The notes beneath the pieces are model-generated. The model was not told the origin of the DNA. It worked only from the letters and a program-made list of their open reading frames with translations, and searched no databases. A program made the position numbers and the translations under genes. 21,678 nt of DNA from a virus: positions 1-21,678 of the IMG/VR virus record IMGVR_UViG_3300047297_000063. One strand, written 5' to 3'. Shown one piece after another: positions 1 through 6,733 of the stretch. Every line of letters starts with the position of its first letter. The stretch's first letter is position 1.

Positions 1-6
1 GTACCC

Positions 7-465
7 ATGAAGTCAAATAAGTTACCTGAGTTAAATGTTCTAGAAAAGCTATTTTCTTATGACAAAGATACAGGGATCGTCATAAGAAAGGTTTCTGTGT
101 CAAGAAACACTAAGGAAGGAGATATAGTAGGAAGTAAATCTAACGTGGGGTATTTGAAAGTTACTGTTGAGGGAAAAAGTTACCCTCTCTCACGTATTTG
201 CTACAAAATGTACACGAAGAAAGACCCATTAGGCGAAATTGATCATGTAAACCGCAATAGGATATATAACAGGGCAAATAATTTGAGGGATGTCAGTAGT
301 CAAGTGAACCAACTTAATAGACGAGCGAGGGGTTACACTGTGCTTAAGAATGGTAGGTATAGGGTCACCTTGCATAACAAAGACGTAGGCTATTTTAATT
401 GCCCGACTGCCGCCACTCTTGCCTACTTGAAAGCAAAAGGAGATTTTATTGCAAGACTTAAGTGA
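7..465 (+). CDS. HNH homing endonuclease inserted in polA
   Basis: This 152-residue protein is an HNH-family endonuclease of the kind found as free-standing homing genes in phages. The core lies at residues 78-97, with the IDHVN motif (D79, H80, N82) followed by N88, N91/N92 and LRDVSS. The His usually found in the upstream 'HR' pair is Ser62 here. Residues 112-145 (GRYRV...GYF...A) look like the C-terminal AP2-like DNA-binding segment of these enzymes, so the protein seems complete. Its last 17 bases overlap the polymerase ORF in another frame. Ten of its 13 arginines use AGA/AGG against 3 of 22 in the polymerase, which suggests separate acquisition. It probably cuts an uninterrupted polA allele to spread itself; that target is inferred from position only. 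Its own ribosome-binding site lies outside the window. Confidence 0.85.
   Translation: MKSNKLPELNVLEKLFSYDKDTGIVIRKVSVSRNTKEGDIVGSKSNVGYLKVTVEGKSYPLSRICYKMYTKKDPLGEIDHVNRNRIYNRANNLRDVSSQVNQLNRRARGYTVLKNGRYRVTLHNKDVGYFNCPTAATLAYLKAKGDFIARLK
436..451 (+). promoter_or_regulatory. Ribosome-binding site and TTG start for the polymerase fragment
   Basis: AAAGGAG at 436-442 is followed by a six-base spacer and TTG at 449-451. The site lies inside the last codons of the HNH gene. It decides the start of the downstream polymerase fragment, which would otherwise have no initiation signal. Confidence 0.65.
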
Positions 466-1870
466 AGAAGCATGGCGTCTGATTGACTACCTTACCTTCA
501 AAATGGACTGTGCAAAAGAGCAAGAGTCCCTGCGATGGAAATTAGACGTAGAAAAGACACAAGAAGCCTACGATCAGATTATGTTGCTGAAAGAGGAAAA
601 GGTAGTGCAACTGGCCGAGGCTATGCCAAAGCGTGTTCTTACTCGTGTAGCAACAAAGCCAAAGGTTATGTATAAGAAAGATGGGGAACTGTCTTCTAAT
701 GGTGAAAAGTGGGTAGAGTTGTGCAAGGAATACAAGCAACCTATTACTACCCAATCTTTTGCTATCAAGGTTGGAGAGGAACAGGGTAATCCTAACTCGT
801 CAGATCAGGTTAAGGATTGGCTATACAGTCTAGGGTGGCAACCTCGTACATTCAAGTTTGTTCGTGACAAGACTACAGGTGAAGAACGTCAGATCGAACA
901 GGTGAGAGACGATGGTGAGCTTTGTGAGAGTGTTAAAGAGTTGAACGAACTAGACCCTGCTGTAGACCTTCTGGATGGCCTTACAGTGCTTACTCACAGG
1001 GCTGGTATCCTTAAGTCTTTCCTCGACTGTGTATCACCAGATGGCTATCTAAAGGCGGAGATTGCAGGGTTTACCAACACTATGCGCTTCAAACATTCGA
1101 AGCCTTTGGTAAATCTACCCAGTGTGGACAAGCCTTATGGTGACGTTATTCGTGGTGTTCTTACCTGCCCCGATGGATATGTTCTAGCTGGTGCGGATAT
1201 GACTAGCCTAGAGGATACAACAAAACGTCACTACATGAAACCTTTAGACCCTGATTATATAGAAGAAATGTCACGAGAGGGTTTCGATCCTCACCTTGAC
1301 TTGTGCAAGTTTGCTGGTGAGATTACTCAAGATGATATTGATGCTTACAATCGGGGAGAAAAGCCAGAGCTTAAGAAGGTTCGCAAAGCGTACAAGGTTG
1401 TAAACTACAGCGCATTGTATGGCGTAGGAGCCTCTAAGCTGGCCCGTGGCACAGGTCTAAGCGTTAAGCAGGCTAAGGCACTACTAGAGGCTTTCTGGGC
1501 GCGTAACTGGGCTATTAAACAGGTCTCTGATAACGTACGTACTAGGGAACTGTTCGGGTCTATGTGGTTGTATAATCCTGTGTCACACTTCTGGTATAGC
1601 CTGCGTAGTGACAAGGATCGTTTCTCTACTCTAAACCAAGGGACGGGGGTATTCTGTTTTGACACTTGGGTTGCCCTGTGTCGTAAGAATGGTATCAAGA
1701 CTATTGGGCAGTTCCATGACGAGATTATTGCTTTGGTAGAAGATGGTAAGCAAGATGAAGTGGCTGCTATCATGCACGGGGCTGCTGCTAAACTGAACGA
1801 GAAGGTAAAGCTTAATGTCCCGCTAGGATGTGATGCACAGTTCGGCAAGACTTACGCAAGTATCCATTAA
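449..1870 (+). CDS. polA: DNA polymerase family A, polymerase domain (C-terminal part of a split gene)
   Basis: This 473-residue protein has the thumb, palm and fingers of a T7-like family A polymerase but no 3'-5' exonuclease domain. Visible motifs are motif A (GADMTSLED, Asp250), motif B (R312-x3-K316-x3-Y320-x3-Y324-G325) and motif C (QFHDE, His423-Asp424). T7 gp5 is about 700 residues, so the missing N-terminal exonuclease portion should lie left of the window, beyond the HNH gene. The start chosen is TTG at 449, because AAAAGGAG sits six bases upstream inside the HNH gene. The frame is open only back to 431, so it cannot run through the endonuclease. The next in-frame ATG (503) has no ribosome-binding site. 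The fragment is probably made as a separate subunit that associates with the exonuclease part; splicing has not been excluded. Tyr320 aligns with T7 Tyr526. Confidence 0.9.
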   Translation: MQDLSEEAWRLIDYLTFKMDCAKEQESLRWKLDVEKTQEAYDQIMLLKEEKVVQLAEAMPKRVLTRVATKPKVMYKKDGELSSNGEKWVELCKEYKQPITTQSFAIKVGEEQGNPNSSDQVKDWLYSLGWQPRTFKFVRDKTTGEERQIEQVRDDGELCESVKELNELDPAVDLLDGLTVLTHRAGILKSFLDCVSPDGYLKAEIAGFTNTMRFKHSKPLVNLPSVDKPYGDVIRGVLTCPDGYVLAGADMTSLEDTTKRHYMKPLDPDYIEEMSREGFDPHLDLCKFAGEITQDDIDAYNRGEKPELKKVRKAYKVVNYSALYGVGASKLARGTGLSVKQAKALLEAFWARNWAIKQVSDNVRTRELFGSMWLYNPVSHFWYSLRSDKDRFSTLNQGTGVFCFDTWVALCRKNGIKTIGQFHDEIIALVEDGKQDEVAAIMHGAAAKLNEKVKLNVPLGCDAQFGKTYASIH

Positions 1871-1883
1871 GAAAGGAAAACCT

Positions 1884-2096
1884 ATGGATTACGATGACCA
1901 CCAAGAAGTTAAGGACGTTTACGTAACAGTTTTGTTCAAGGTTAAGGCAAGAATGACCCTTCTAGGTGCAGACTATAACGAGTCAGATGGCACAGATAAG
2001 GGGGCTGTTATGGCTGCTCTGCTTGAGGATGGTATTCCTTCTGATTTTGATGTGATGGAACCTCATACTATAATCTCTGTCACAGACTGCCTTTAG
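1884..2096 (+). CDS. Small acidic hypothetical protein
   Basis: I do not recognise this 70-residue protein. It begins 13 bases after the polymerase stop, with GAAAGGA about seven bases upstream of the ATG at 1884. It starts MDYDDHQEVKD and has many acidic residues. The middle part (VYVTVLFKVKARMTLLGAD) could form a beta hairpin. It is soluble, with no membrane segment or recognised motif. Position suggests co-transcription with the polymerase. The same frame is open further upstream, inside polA, but that extension has no ribosome-binding site. Confidence 0.6.
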   Translation: MDYDDHQEVKDVYVTVLFKVKARMTLLGADYNESDGTDKGAVMAALLEDGIPSDFDVMEPHTIISVTDCL

Positions 2097-2259
2097 AGAC
2101 ACTAGATTGTGAGTCTTTTGTGCAACACTAAACAAGATAGTGCGTTTTCCATGAGAAATACCTCTTGGTGAGCGTCTAAGAAGTCTGAAAATGAACGTAT
2201 AGTTATATACAACCTTATGAAAAGCCCAAAGGGCAACAACGCAGTGAAGGAATACCCGA
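2097..2259 (+). other. Intergenic gap upstream of the ssDNA-binding-like gene
   Basis: This 163-base gap is the longest non-coding stretch in the left arm. It holds a weak hairpin, CACTA/TAGTG at 2126-2142 followed by CGTTTT, which could be a leaky terminator. It also holds a small GCCC-AAA-GGGC hairpin at 2225-2235. AT-rich TATAGTTATATAC near 2198-2210 could be a -10 region, but I find no convincing -35 partner. GAAGGA near 2247-2252 serves the gene at 2260. Confidence 0.35.
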
Positions 2260-2817
2260 ATGACTAAATACACTATGGACATGGTTCTTGAGTATGCCAA
2301 AGTCTTCCCAGAGAATGCTGATATGGGCGACCAGAATGGTAACAAAACTCAAAAGGCTATCCATGCAAAAGGTGGTCAATATATTGTCAATGCTTACTTC
2401 ACTTCCGAAGAACAAATTCAGCAACTTCTCGCTGATGGTATGAACCCAAACCCGATGAACTCCCAGCGTATCCTTGATGGTAATACTGACTTTGGTATCG
2501 GAAGCTTCATCAAACTGAAGCGTGAAGTTAAAGACAACATCAAGACCTTCGAGAACAAGAAGCGTGGTGACGTGACTGTAAACTTTGGTGGCCCTGTTGG
2601 TATTGTTGATTTGACTGATGGTGTTGATAACAAGAAGTGGTGGTCTTTCCAAGAGAATGGCCCTCTAGGTAATGGTACACGGGCTATGGTACAGTTTGAA
2701 ATGTATGCCGAAGGTTCTGGCCTGCGTCTGAAAAACATTGGTGTCACAAGCCATGTGCCTTATGAAACTAATGGTGACTACGATAATTCTGCTGATGAAA
2801 TGTTTAAGGTAGCTTAA
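2260..2817 (+). CDS. Putative phage single-stranded DNA-binding protein
   Basis: This 185-residue protein resembles phage ssDNA-binding proteins of the T7 gp2.5/DUF2815 type. The supporting pattern is GGPVGIVDL in the middle, then a WWSF segment, then LGNGTRAMVQFEMY...GLRLKNIGVTSHVPY near residues 136-168, typical of an OB-fold strand pair. It ends in an acidic tail closed by an aromatic (DNSADEMFKVA), as in proteins that dock to replication partners. Position just after the polymerase fits a replisome role. The gene has its own leader and GAAGGA ribosome-binding site, and its codons are regular, consistent with strong expression. The assignment is by pattern and context; an unrelated abundant early protein is possible. 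Confidence 0.5.
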   Translation: MTKYTMDMVLEYAKVFPENADMGDQNGNKTQKAIHAKGGQYIVNAYFTSEEQIQQLLADGMNPNPMNSQRILDGNTDFGIGSFIKLKREVKDNIKTFENKKRGDVTVNFGGPVGIVDLTDGVDNKKWWSFQENGPLGNGTRAMVQFEMYAEGSGLRLKNIGVTSHVPYETNGDYDNSADEMFKVA

Positions 2818-3038
2818 TGCTAGATTGGGGTTTTAGTATGAAAAAAGATAACGAAGACACTCTGGTAATTATTGGTGCTGTTATTCTTGCGATTACTCTA
2901 TTTATTGCAGGGCCAATTTTTGTTTTACTTGCACTAAACACTTTGTTCCCAGCTTTGGCTATCCCTTATACACTAGGGACTTGGGCTGCTACGTTAATTA
3001 TTATTGCTGTATTTCGCGGAAAGGTTAAAACGAAATGA
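2817..3038 (+). CDS. Small two-helix membrane protein
   Basis: This 73-residue protein has two hydrophobic segments, about residues 15-40 (TLVIIGAVILAITLF...) and 48-66 (LGTWAATLIIIAVF), and a basic C-terminus (RGKVKTK). The ATG at 2817 shares one base with the preceding stop and has AAGG upstream. An alternative ATG at 2838 (MKKDNEDTL) would give 66 residues with a more usual basic start. No family is recognised. An inner-membrane protein with cytoplasmic tail is the simplest reading. Its place among replication genes does not suggest a lysis role. Confidence 0.55.
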   Translation: MLDWGFSMKKDNEDTLVIIGAVILAITLFIAGPIFVLLALNTLFPALAIPYTLGTWAATLIIIAVFRGKVKTK

Positions 3039-3235
3039 AAGTATCTATTCACGCAGAGTTTGAGAAAGACTTCGATGGTTTTGATGGTGAACTGGTTTAT
3101 ACTTGGGATAACGTCGAAGATTTGATTGAGGTATCTCAATTCTTGACTAGTGCAGTCCAAGCTATGGGGTACACTTATGTAGAGGATGTAGGTCTTCAAA
3201 AGAAAGATGGTGATGTAGTCTGGGGTGGGTTCTAA
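3035..3235 (+). CDS. Small acidic hypothetical protein
   Basis: This 66-residue protein has an ATG that overlaps the previous stop by four bases and a stop that shares one base with the exonuclease start, so it is translationally coupled on both sides. It is strongly acidic (EFEKDFDGFDGE, DNVEDLIEV) and ends VVWGGF. No catalytic motif or membrane segment is visible, and I do not recognise a family. Tight packing between other genes supports it as real. Confidence 0.6.
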   Translation: MKVSIHAEFEKDFDGFDGELVYTWDNVEDLIEVSQFLTSAVQAMGYTYVEDVGLQKKDGDVVWGGF

Positions 3236-3951
3236 TGGAAAAGAGTAGCAAGGGTCACGTTTTAGTGGATGGCGATATTGTTGCTTACCGAGCAGCCTTT
3301 GCTACTCAAGATCAGTCTCCAGAAGATGCTGTAGCTAAAGTTGACGATCTAATGTCTTTCATTATTGAAGCAACTATTGAGGTACCATTTGCATCTTCTG
3401 AAGATTACAACACCTATCTTACAGGTAAGGGCAACTTTAGGTACGAGATTGCTAAGACTCTAGAGTATAAAGGCAACCGAAAAGAAGTTGCCAAGCCTAC
3501 CCACCTAAGCCTCTGTAGGGGCCATCTGATTGATAACTATGATGCTATTGTAAGTCAAGGTGAAGAAGCTGATGATCTAATCTCTAAAGCTGCTGCAAGC
3601 CTTAATTATAACTGTGTCGTAGCCTCTATCGACAAGGATATGCTTCAACTACCCTGCTGGCACTTTAACTTTGGTCGTAACGAGTGGTCTAAGGTTAGTC
3701 CAGAGGAAGGGATGAAGTTCTTCTACACTCAAATACTGACGGGTGATAGGGCTGACAACATTGGTGGTCTTCATGGTGTAGGGCCAGTAAAAGCTAGTAA
3801 GATACTACAAGGCTGTGAGACTGAAAATGAACTATGGGATGCTGTTGTAAAAGCCTACGAGGGTGATGTAGAACACGTCCTAGAGAATGCTAGATTATTG
3901 TGGTTGCGTAGGTATGAGGGAGAAATCTGGTGTCAACCTATCACGGAATAA
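3235..3951 (+). CDS. T7 gp6-like 5'-3' exonuclease (FEN/PIN fold)
   Basis: This 238-residue protein has the acidic metal-binding residues of the flap-endonuclease family: VDGD near residues 11-14, GEEADDL at 109-115, SIDKD at 131-135 and TGDRADN at 169-175. A helix-hairpin-helix DNA grip follows (GLHGVGPVKASKIL, about 178-191). The C-terminal ARLLWLRRYEGEIWCQP parallels the end of T7 gp6. In T7 this enzyme degrades host DNA and removes RNA primers. The gene immediately precedes endonuclease I, which also works in host DNA breakdown and recombination. Its 3' end overlaps that gene by 22 bases. Confidence 0.85.
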   Translation: MEKSSKGHVLVDGDIVAYRAAFATQDQSPEDAVAKVDDLMSFIIEATIEVPFASSEDYNTYLTGKGNFRYEIAKTLEYKGNRKEVAKPTHLSLCRGHLIDNYDAIVSQGEEADDLISKAAASLNYNCVVASIDKDMLQLPCWHFNFGRNEWSKVSPEEGMKFFYTQILTGDRADNIGGLHGVGPVKASKILQGCETENELWDAVVKAYEGDVEHVLENARLLWLRRYEGEIWCQPITE

Positions 3952-4322
3952 AGAATGGCTATCGCTCAGGTCTTGAAGAAAAAGTATCTCAACAGCTAGA
4001 GGATTTGGGTGTAGATTATGAGTACGAAAAGTTAAAGATTACCTATGAGGTACATGAGAACAGAACCTACACACCAGATTTTAAAATATTAGCCAATGGT
4101 ATTATTGTAGAAACAAAAGGTAGGTTTGTTACTGCTGATCGTAAAAAGCACCTATTGATTAAGAAGCAACACCCAGAGATTGATATTAGGTTTGTCTTTT
4201 CTAATTCTAATGCAAAGCTACAGAAAAAATCTCCTACTTCTTACGCTGATTGGTGTGACAAAAATGGTTTCCTTTATGCTGACAAACTTATCCCACAGGA
4301 GTGGTTAGATGAAACTACTTAA
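3930..4322 (+). CDS. T7-type endonuclease I (Holliday junction resolvase)
   Basis: This 130-residue protein matches T7 gp3 along its length: YRSGLEEKVSQQLEDLGV, YTPDFKI, ETKGRF, DRKKHLLIKKQHPE, IRFVFSNSNAKL, SPTSYADWC and LIPQEWL. The nuclease residues are visible: the early Glu of SGLEEK, Asp of TPDF, and Glu and Lys of ETKG. It resolves branched DNA during replication and packaging and helps degrade host DNA. The start is GTG at 3930, inside the exonuclease gene, with GAGGGAG seven bases upstream. This keeps the conserved N-terminus in frame. T7 gp3 is 149 residues; the missing tail is the basic C-terminal extension. Confidence 0.93.
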   Translation: MSTYHGIKNGYRSGLEEKVSQQLEDLGVDYEYEKLKITYEVHENRTYTPDFKILANGIIVETKGRFVTADRKKHLLIKKQHPEIDIRFVFSNSNAKLQKKSPTSYADWCDKNGFLYADKLIPQEWLDETT

Positions 4323-4497
4323 TCGTATTAACGAAAGGTTAGCCCTAAAGGGAAAGCCTTATAGCCCACAGGAAATTGATGAGCATGAGTGTGCAGAACG
4401 TATTTGGGCGACTATTGAGCAGTGTAAGCAAGAGTCTATGGTTGCTGTTAAAGAAGGATACGACATTGGTTATGCCCTTGGTAAAAACAACGAATGA
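4309..4497 (+). CDS. Small hypothetical protein
   Basis: This 62-residue protein begins MKLLNRINERLALKG and contains a likely amphipathic helix (EIDEHECAERIWATIEQCKQE). It overlaps the end of endonuclease I by 14 bases and has AGGAG upstream. No recognised domain or membrane segment is seen. Its 3' end overlaps the next ORF. Small genes at this place in T7-like clusters are often accessory or host-takeover proteins, but nothing here assigns a function. Confidence 0.55.
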   Translation: MKLLNRINERLALKGKPYSPQEIDEHECAERIWATIEQCKQESMVAVKEGYDIGYALGKNNE

Positions 4498-4729
4498 AGG
4501 TACTGTACTGGTCTGGGATGTACTAGAGGGGCCATATCTACGTGAGGAGTTTGATGAGGATGATTTACACGCAGAGGGTATTCCTATAGGTCTAGACGCT
4601 ATGCTTGTTGTTCTTATACAAGAAGGTGATGAAATGGACACAGTAAACTTCTGGTATGATACAGAAGAAGATGCCCTCGAAGTGATTAAATTCTTTAAAG
4701 CAAACATTGGCCCTTTGGAGGTTAAGTGA
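4472..4729 (+). CDS. Small acidic hypothetical protein
   Basis: This 85-residue protein is very acidic (REEFDEDDLHAEGIP, YDTEEDALEV) and has a central hydrophobic strand (AMLVVLIQEGDE). I place the start at ATG 4472, with GAAGGA about 13 bases upstream; TTG at 4478 is an alternative. The frame is open back to 4376, but that part overlaps the previous gene and reads as non-conserved sequence. The stop shares a base with the next ATG. The low pI and small size recall DNA-mimic-type phage proteins; that is speculation. Confidence 0.5.
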   Translation: MPLVKTTNEGTVLVWDVLEGPYLREEFDEDDLHAEGIPIGLDAMLVVLIQEGDEMDTVNFWYDTEEDALEVIKFFKANIGPLEVK

Positions 4730-5511
4730 TGAGTGGTAAAACAGTAGTAGTCTTTAGTTGTGGTCACTCTGATCCATCAGTTCCCAATGATCGTTACTCT
4801 TGGTTAGGGGACTTCCTTTACGATCTGAAACCCGATTATGTTGTTGACTTGGGTGATGGCGCTGATATGCGGTCGTTGGATACCTACGACACTCGTTACC
4901 CACAAGCTATTGTCTCACAATCCTATCAAGCTGATATTGAACACTACAATGATGCTATGGAACGTATGCGTTGGAAGTTTCGACACAACAAACGTAAAAG
5001 TCCACGTTACATTGGTTTTGAAGGTAATCATGAAAATCGTATCAAGAAAGCTATTGCGACTGATCCACGACTAGAGGGTGACAAGTATGGTATCTCCTTT
5101 AGTCATTTGCAGACTGACCATTGGTTTGATGACTATCATGAGTATCATAACTCAGCCCCCGCTCTTGTGGAATACGATGGCATTATCTATGGTCACTACG
5201 TAGCCAGTGGTAACTATGGTGCTGCTATGGCAACTAAAAATCATGGTGGTTCTCTGGTAGAGAAACTAGCGTGTAGCGTGACTGTAGGCCACACCCACAA
5301 GTTTGATTACCACTACAAGGGAGAAGCTCGTAAGCCTATTCACGGTCTTGTTGTGGGTTGTTTTAAGGGTGCTGATGAGACTTGGGCTGGACAAGCTAAC
5401 CTAGATTGGCGTAAGGGCGTAGTTGTCAAGAGTGAAGTACAGAATGGTGACTACAATATTGGGTGGTTCTCTATGGAATGGTTGAGGAAAGAGTATGGGC
5501 AAGTACTCTAA
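4729..5511 (+). CDS. Calcineurin-like metallophosphoesterase
   Basis: This 260-residue protein carries the metallophosphoesterase motif series: GHSD (His13), DLGDGAD (Asp40, Asp43), GNHENR (99-104), YGHYV (His156) and GHTHKF (187-192). These bind two metal ions in enzymes that cleave phosphodiesters or phosphomonoesters. The usual DxH at the first motif reads Cys11-Gly-His13, so one expected Asp ligand is missing or displaced. The substrate cannot be read from sequence; DNA ends, nucleotides and cyclic nucleotides are all possible. The start at ATG 4729 overlaps the previous stop, and the gene overlaps the methylase by 17 bases, so the block is translated together. Confidence 0.85.
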   Translation: MSGKTVVVFSCGHSDPSVPNDRYSWLGDFLYDLKPDYVVDLGDGADMRSLDTYDTRYPQAIVSQSYQADIEHYNDAMERMRWKFRHNKRKSPRYIGFEGNHENRIKKAIATDPRLEGDKYGISFSHLQTDHWFDDYHEYHNSAPALVEYDGIIYGHYVASGNYGAAMATKNHGGSLVEKLACSVTVGHTHKFDYHYKGEARKPIHGLVVGCFKGADETWAGQANLDWRKGVVVKSEVQNGDYNIGWFSMEWLRKEYGQVL

Positions 5512-6034
5512 TTTTGAGAGAAGACCAAGGGACTTTTACACTACTCCCCTCGAACCTGTTAAACCACTGATTGACCATCTTCCGTATTCCTTCGATTATG
5601 TGGAACCTTGTGCGGGGGATGGTCGCCTAATCAACAATATTACAGAGCTTACCGAAGGTCATGGTAATTGCATCTTTGCTTCTGATATTGAACCTCTAGC
5701 AGAGGGTATGTATAAGAATGATGCTTTGACTATTGACTTCGGTGGTTATGGTGTTGTAGATATGTGCATCACTAACCCACCTTGGAACAGAGACTTCTTG
5801 CACCCTTTCATTGAGCATTGGTTAGGAATATGCCCTACTTGGTTGTTGTTTGATGCTGATTGGATGCACACTAAGCAGTCTGCTATTCTTATGACCTACT
5901 GTGCTAAGGTAATCTCTGTGGGGAGGGTTAAGTGGATTGAAGGTAGTAAGGGCGTAGGTAAAGAGAATGTCTGCTGGTATCTATTTGATGCTAATAAGAC
6001 ACACCAGACATATTTTTATGGGAGACAACCTTGA
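5495..6034 (+). CDS. SAM-dependent DNA adenine methyltransferase-like protein
   Basis: This 179-residue protein has a class I methyltransferase SAM-binding motif (EPCAGDGRL, 37-45), an acidic residue after strand 2 (SDIEP, Asp64) and the catalytic NPPW (94-97) typical of amino-group DNA methylases. An early DFYTTP segment is shared with phage Dam-like enzymes. It is short and has no obvious target-recognition domain, so specificity is unknown. It may protect phage DNA against host restriction. GAGGAAAGAG precedes the ATG at 5495. It overlaps the metallophosphoesterase upstream and the zinc-finger gene downstream. Confidence 0.8.
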   Translation: MGKYSNFERRPRDFYTTPLEPVKPLIDHLPYSFDYVEPCAGDGRLINNITELTEGHGNCIFASDIEPLAEGMYKNDALTIDFGGYGVVDMCITNPPWNRDFLHPFIEHWLGICPTWLLFDADWMHTKQSAILMTYCAKVISVGRVKWIEGSKGVGKENVCWYLFDANKTHQTYFYGRQP

Positions 6035-6276
6035 TGGGGTTAGATAATCATGGGTCTTGTAAAGAGTGTGGCTTTGATCTAAATGGAGAAAGAGTGTATG
6101 ATTATTTTCTTCGAAAGTATGGTGGCGACAGGGATAAAGCTCTAGAAGTGTCCTCTATGTATGGTTGTCGAGAGGGGTTCGGCAGGTTTGGTAAACAAAT
6201 TCTGGTTAAGACTTACACAGAACAAGGTAAAACCACAGAACACATCTGCCCTAGTTGTAAAGAGAGGTGCTATTAA
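6034..6276 (+). CDS. Small zinc-binding protein with two CxxC pairs
   Basis: This 80-residue protein has a CxxC knuckle near each end: C9-KE-C12 and C72-PS-C75, suggesting one tetracysteine zinc site that closes the chain. A third motif, RKYGGDRDKALE, lies between. The stop of the methylase and this ATG share a base (TGATG). I do not recognise a family. It could act as a DNA-binding or transcription-affecting accessory factor, or partner the methylase, but only the metal site is visible. Confidence 0.6.
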   Translation: MGLDNHGSCKECGFDLNGERVYDYFLRKYGGDRDKALEVSSMYGCREGFGRFGKQILVKTYTEQGKTTEHICPSCKERCY

Positions 6277-6277
6277 C

Positions 6278-6700
6278 ATGATTACTGACCATGATATTAA
6301 AGATATGGATACCAATGGCATTATGTGGGAATACTTTAATATTGCCCCAGAAGGAAAAAGTCCCATGACAGTTACAGATATGGTCAAAGAGTTTAGTAAA
6401 GTTCTAGATCAGAAGCCCGAAGCTATCCTATACGAGAGGCTAGTTTTTGAGGAGTTTGATGAATGGTCAGAAGGAGACAGCCATACAGAAGATGACCTCA
6501 AGGAACTAGCTGACCTAGTATATGTAATCTATGGTTATGCTAATGCCTGTGGGTATGATCTTGATGAAGCTATTCGCCGTGTCCATGCTAACAACCTTGG
6601 TCGCTGTGTACAGCCTGATGGCACTATCCTTCGTCGTGAAGATGGAAAAATTATCAAGAACAAGGATTATCCTAAAGTGGATTTGAGTGACCTAGTTTAA
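6278..6700 (+). CDS. MazG-like nucleotide pyrophosphohydrolase
   Basis: This 140-residue protein has the all-alpha NTP-pyrophosphatase signature: ExxE (Glu59, Glu62, in FEEFDEW) and ExxD (Glu76, Asp79, in ELADLVYVIYGYA), followed by LDEAIRRVHANNLGR. Such enzymes hydrolyse (d)NTPs to monophosphates. They are thought to clean up abnormal nucleotides or alter alarmone levels during infection. The ATG at 6278 follows AGAGAGG and starts two bases after the previous stop. The open frame further upstream overlaps the zinc-finger gene and is not real. It sits directly before ribonucleotide reductase, which fits a dNTP-pool role. Confidence 0.8.
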   Translation: MITDHDIKDMDTNGIMWEYFNIAPEGKSPMTVTDMVKEFSKVLDQKPEAILYERLVFEEFDEWSEGDSHTEDDLKELADLVYVIYGYANACGYDLDEAIRRVHANNLGRCVQPDGTILRREDGKIIKNKDYPKVDLSDLV

Positions 6701-6733
6701 GTATAACAATAATATAAGAGAGAAATAATAAGA

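Noticed and set aside
1405-1848. Minus-strand open frame inside polA
   Set aside because: It lies opposite a gene with clear polymerase motifs and has no motif or start signal of its own.
4376-4471. N-terminal extension of the acidic ORF ending at 4729
   Set aside because: It overlaps the previous gene and has a composition (Ser/Leu/Lys-rich) unlike the acidic remainder.
6161-6277. N-terminal extension of the MazG-like protein
   Set aside because: It lies within the zinc-finger gene in another frame and has no motif; the ATG at 6278 has a good ribosome-binding site.
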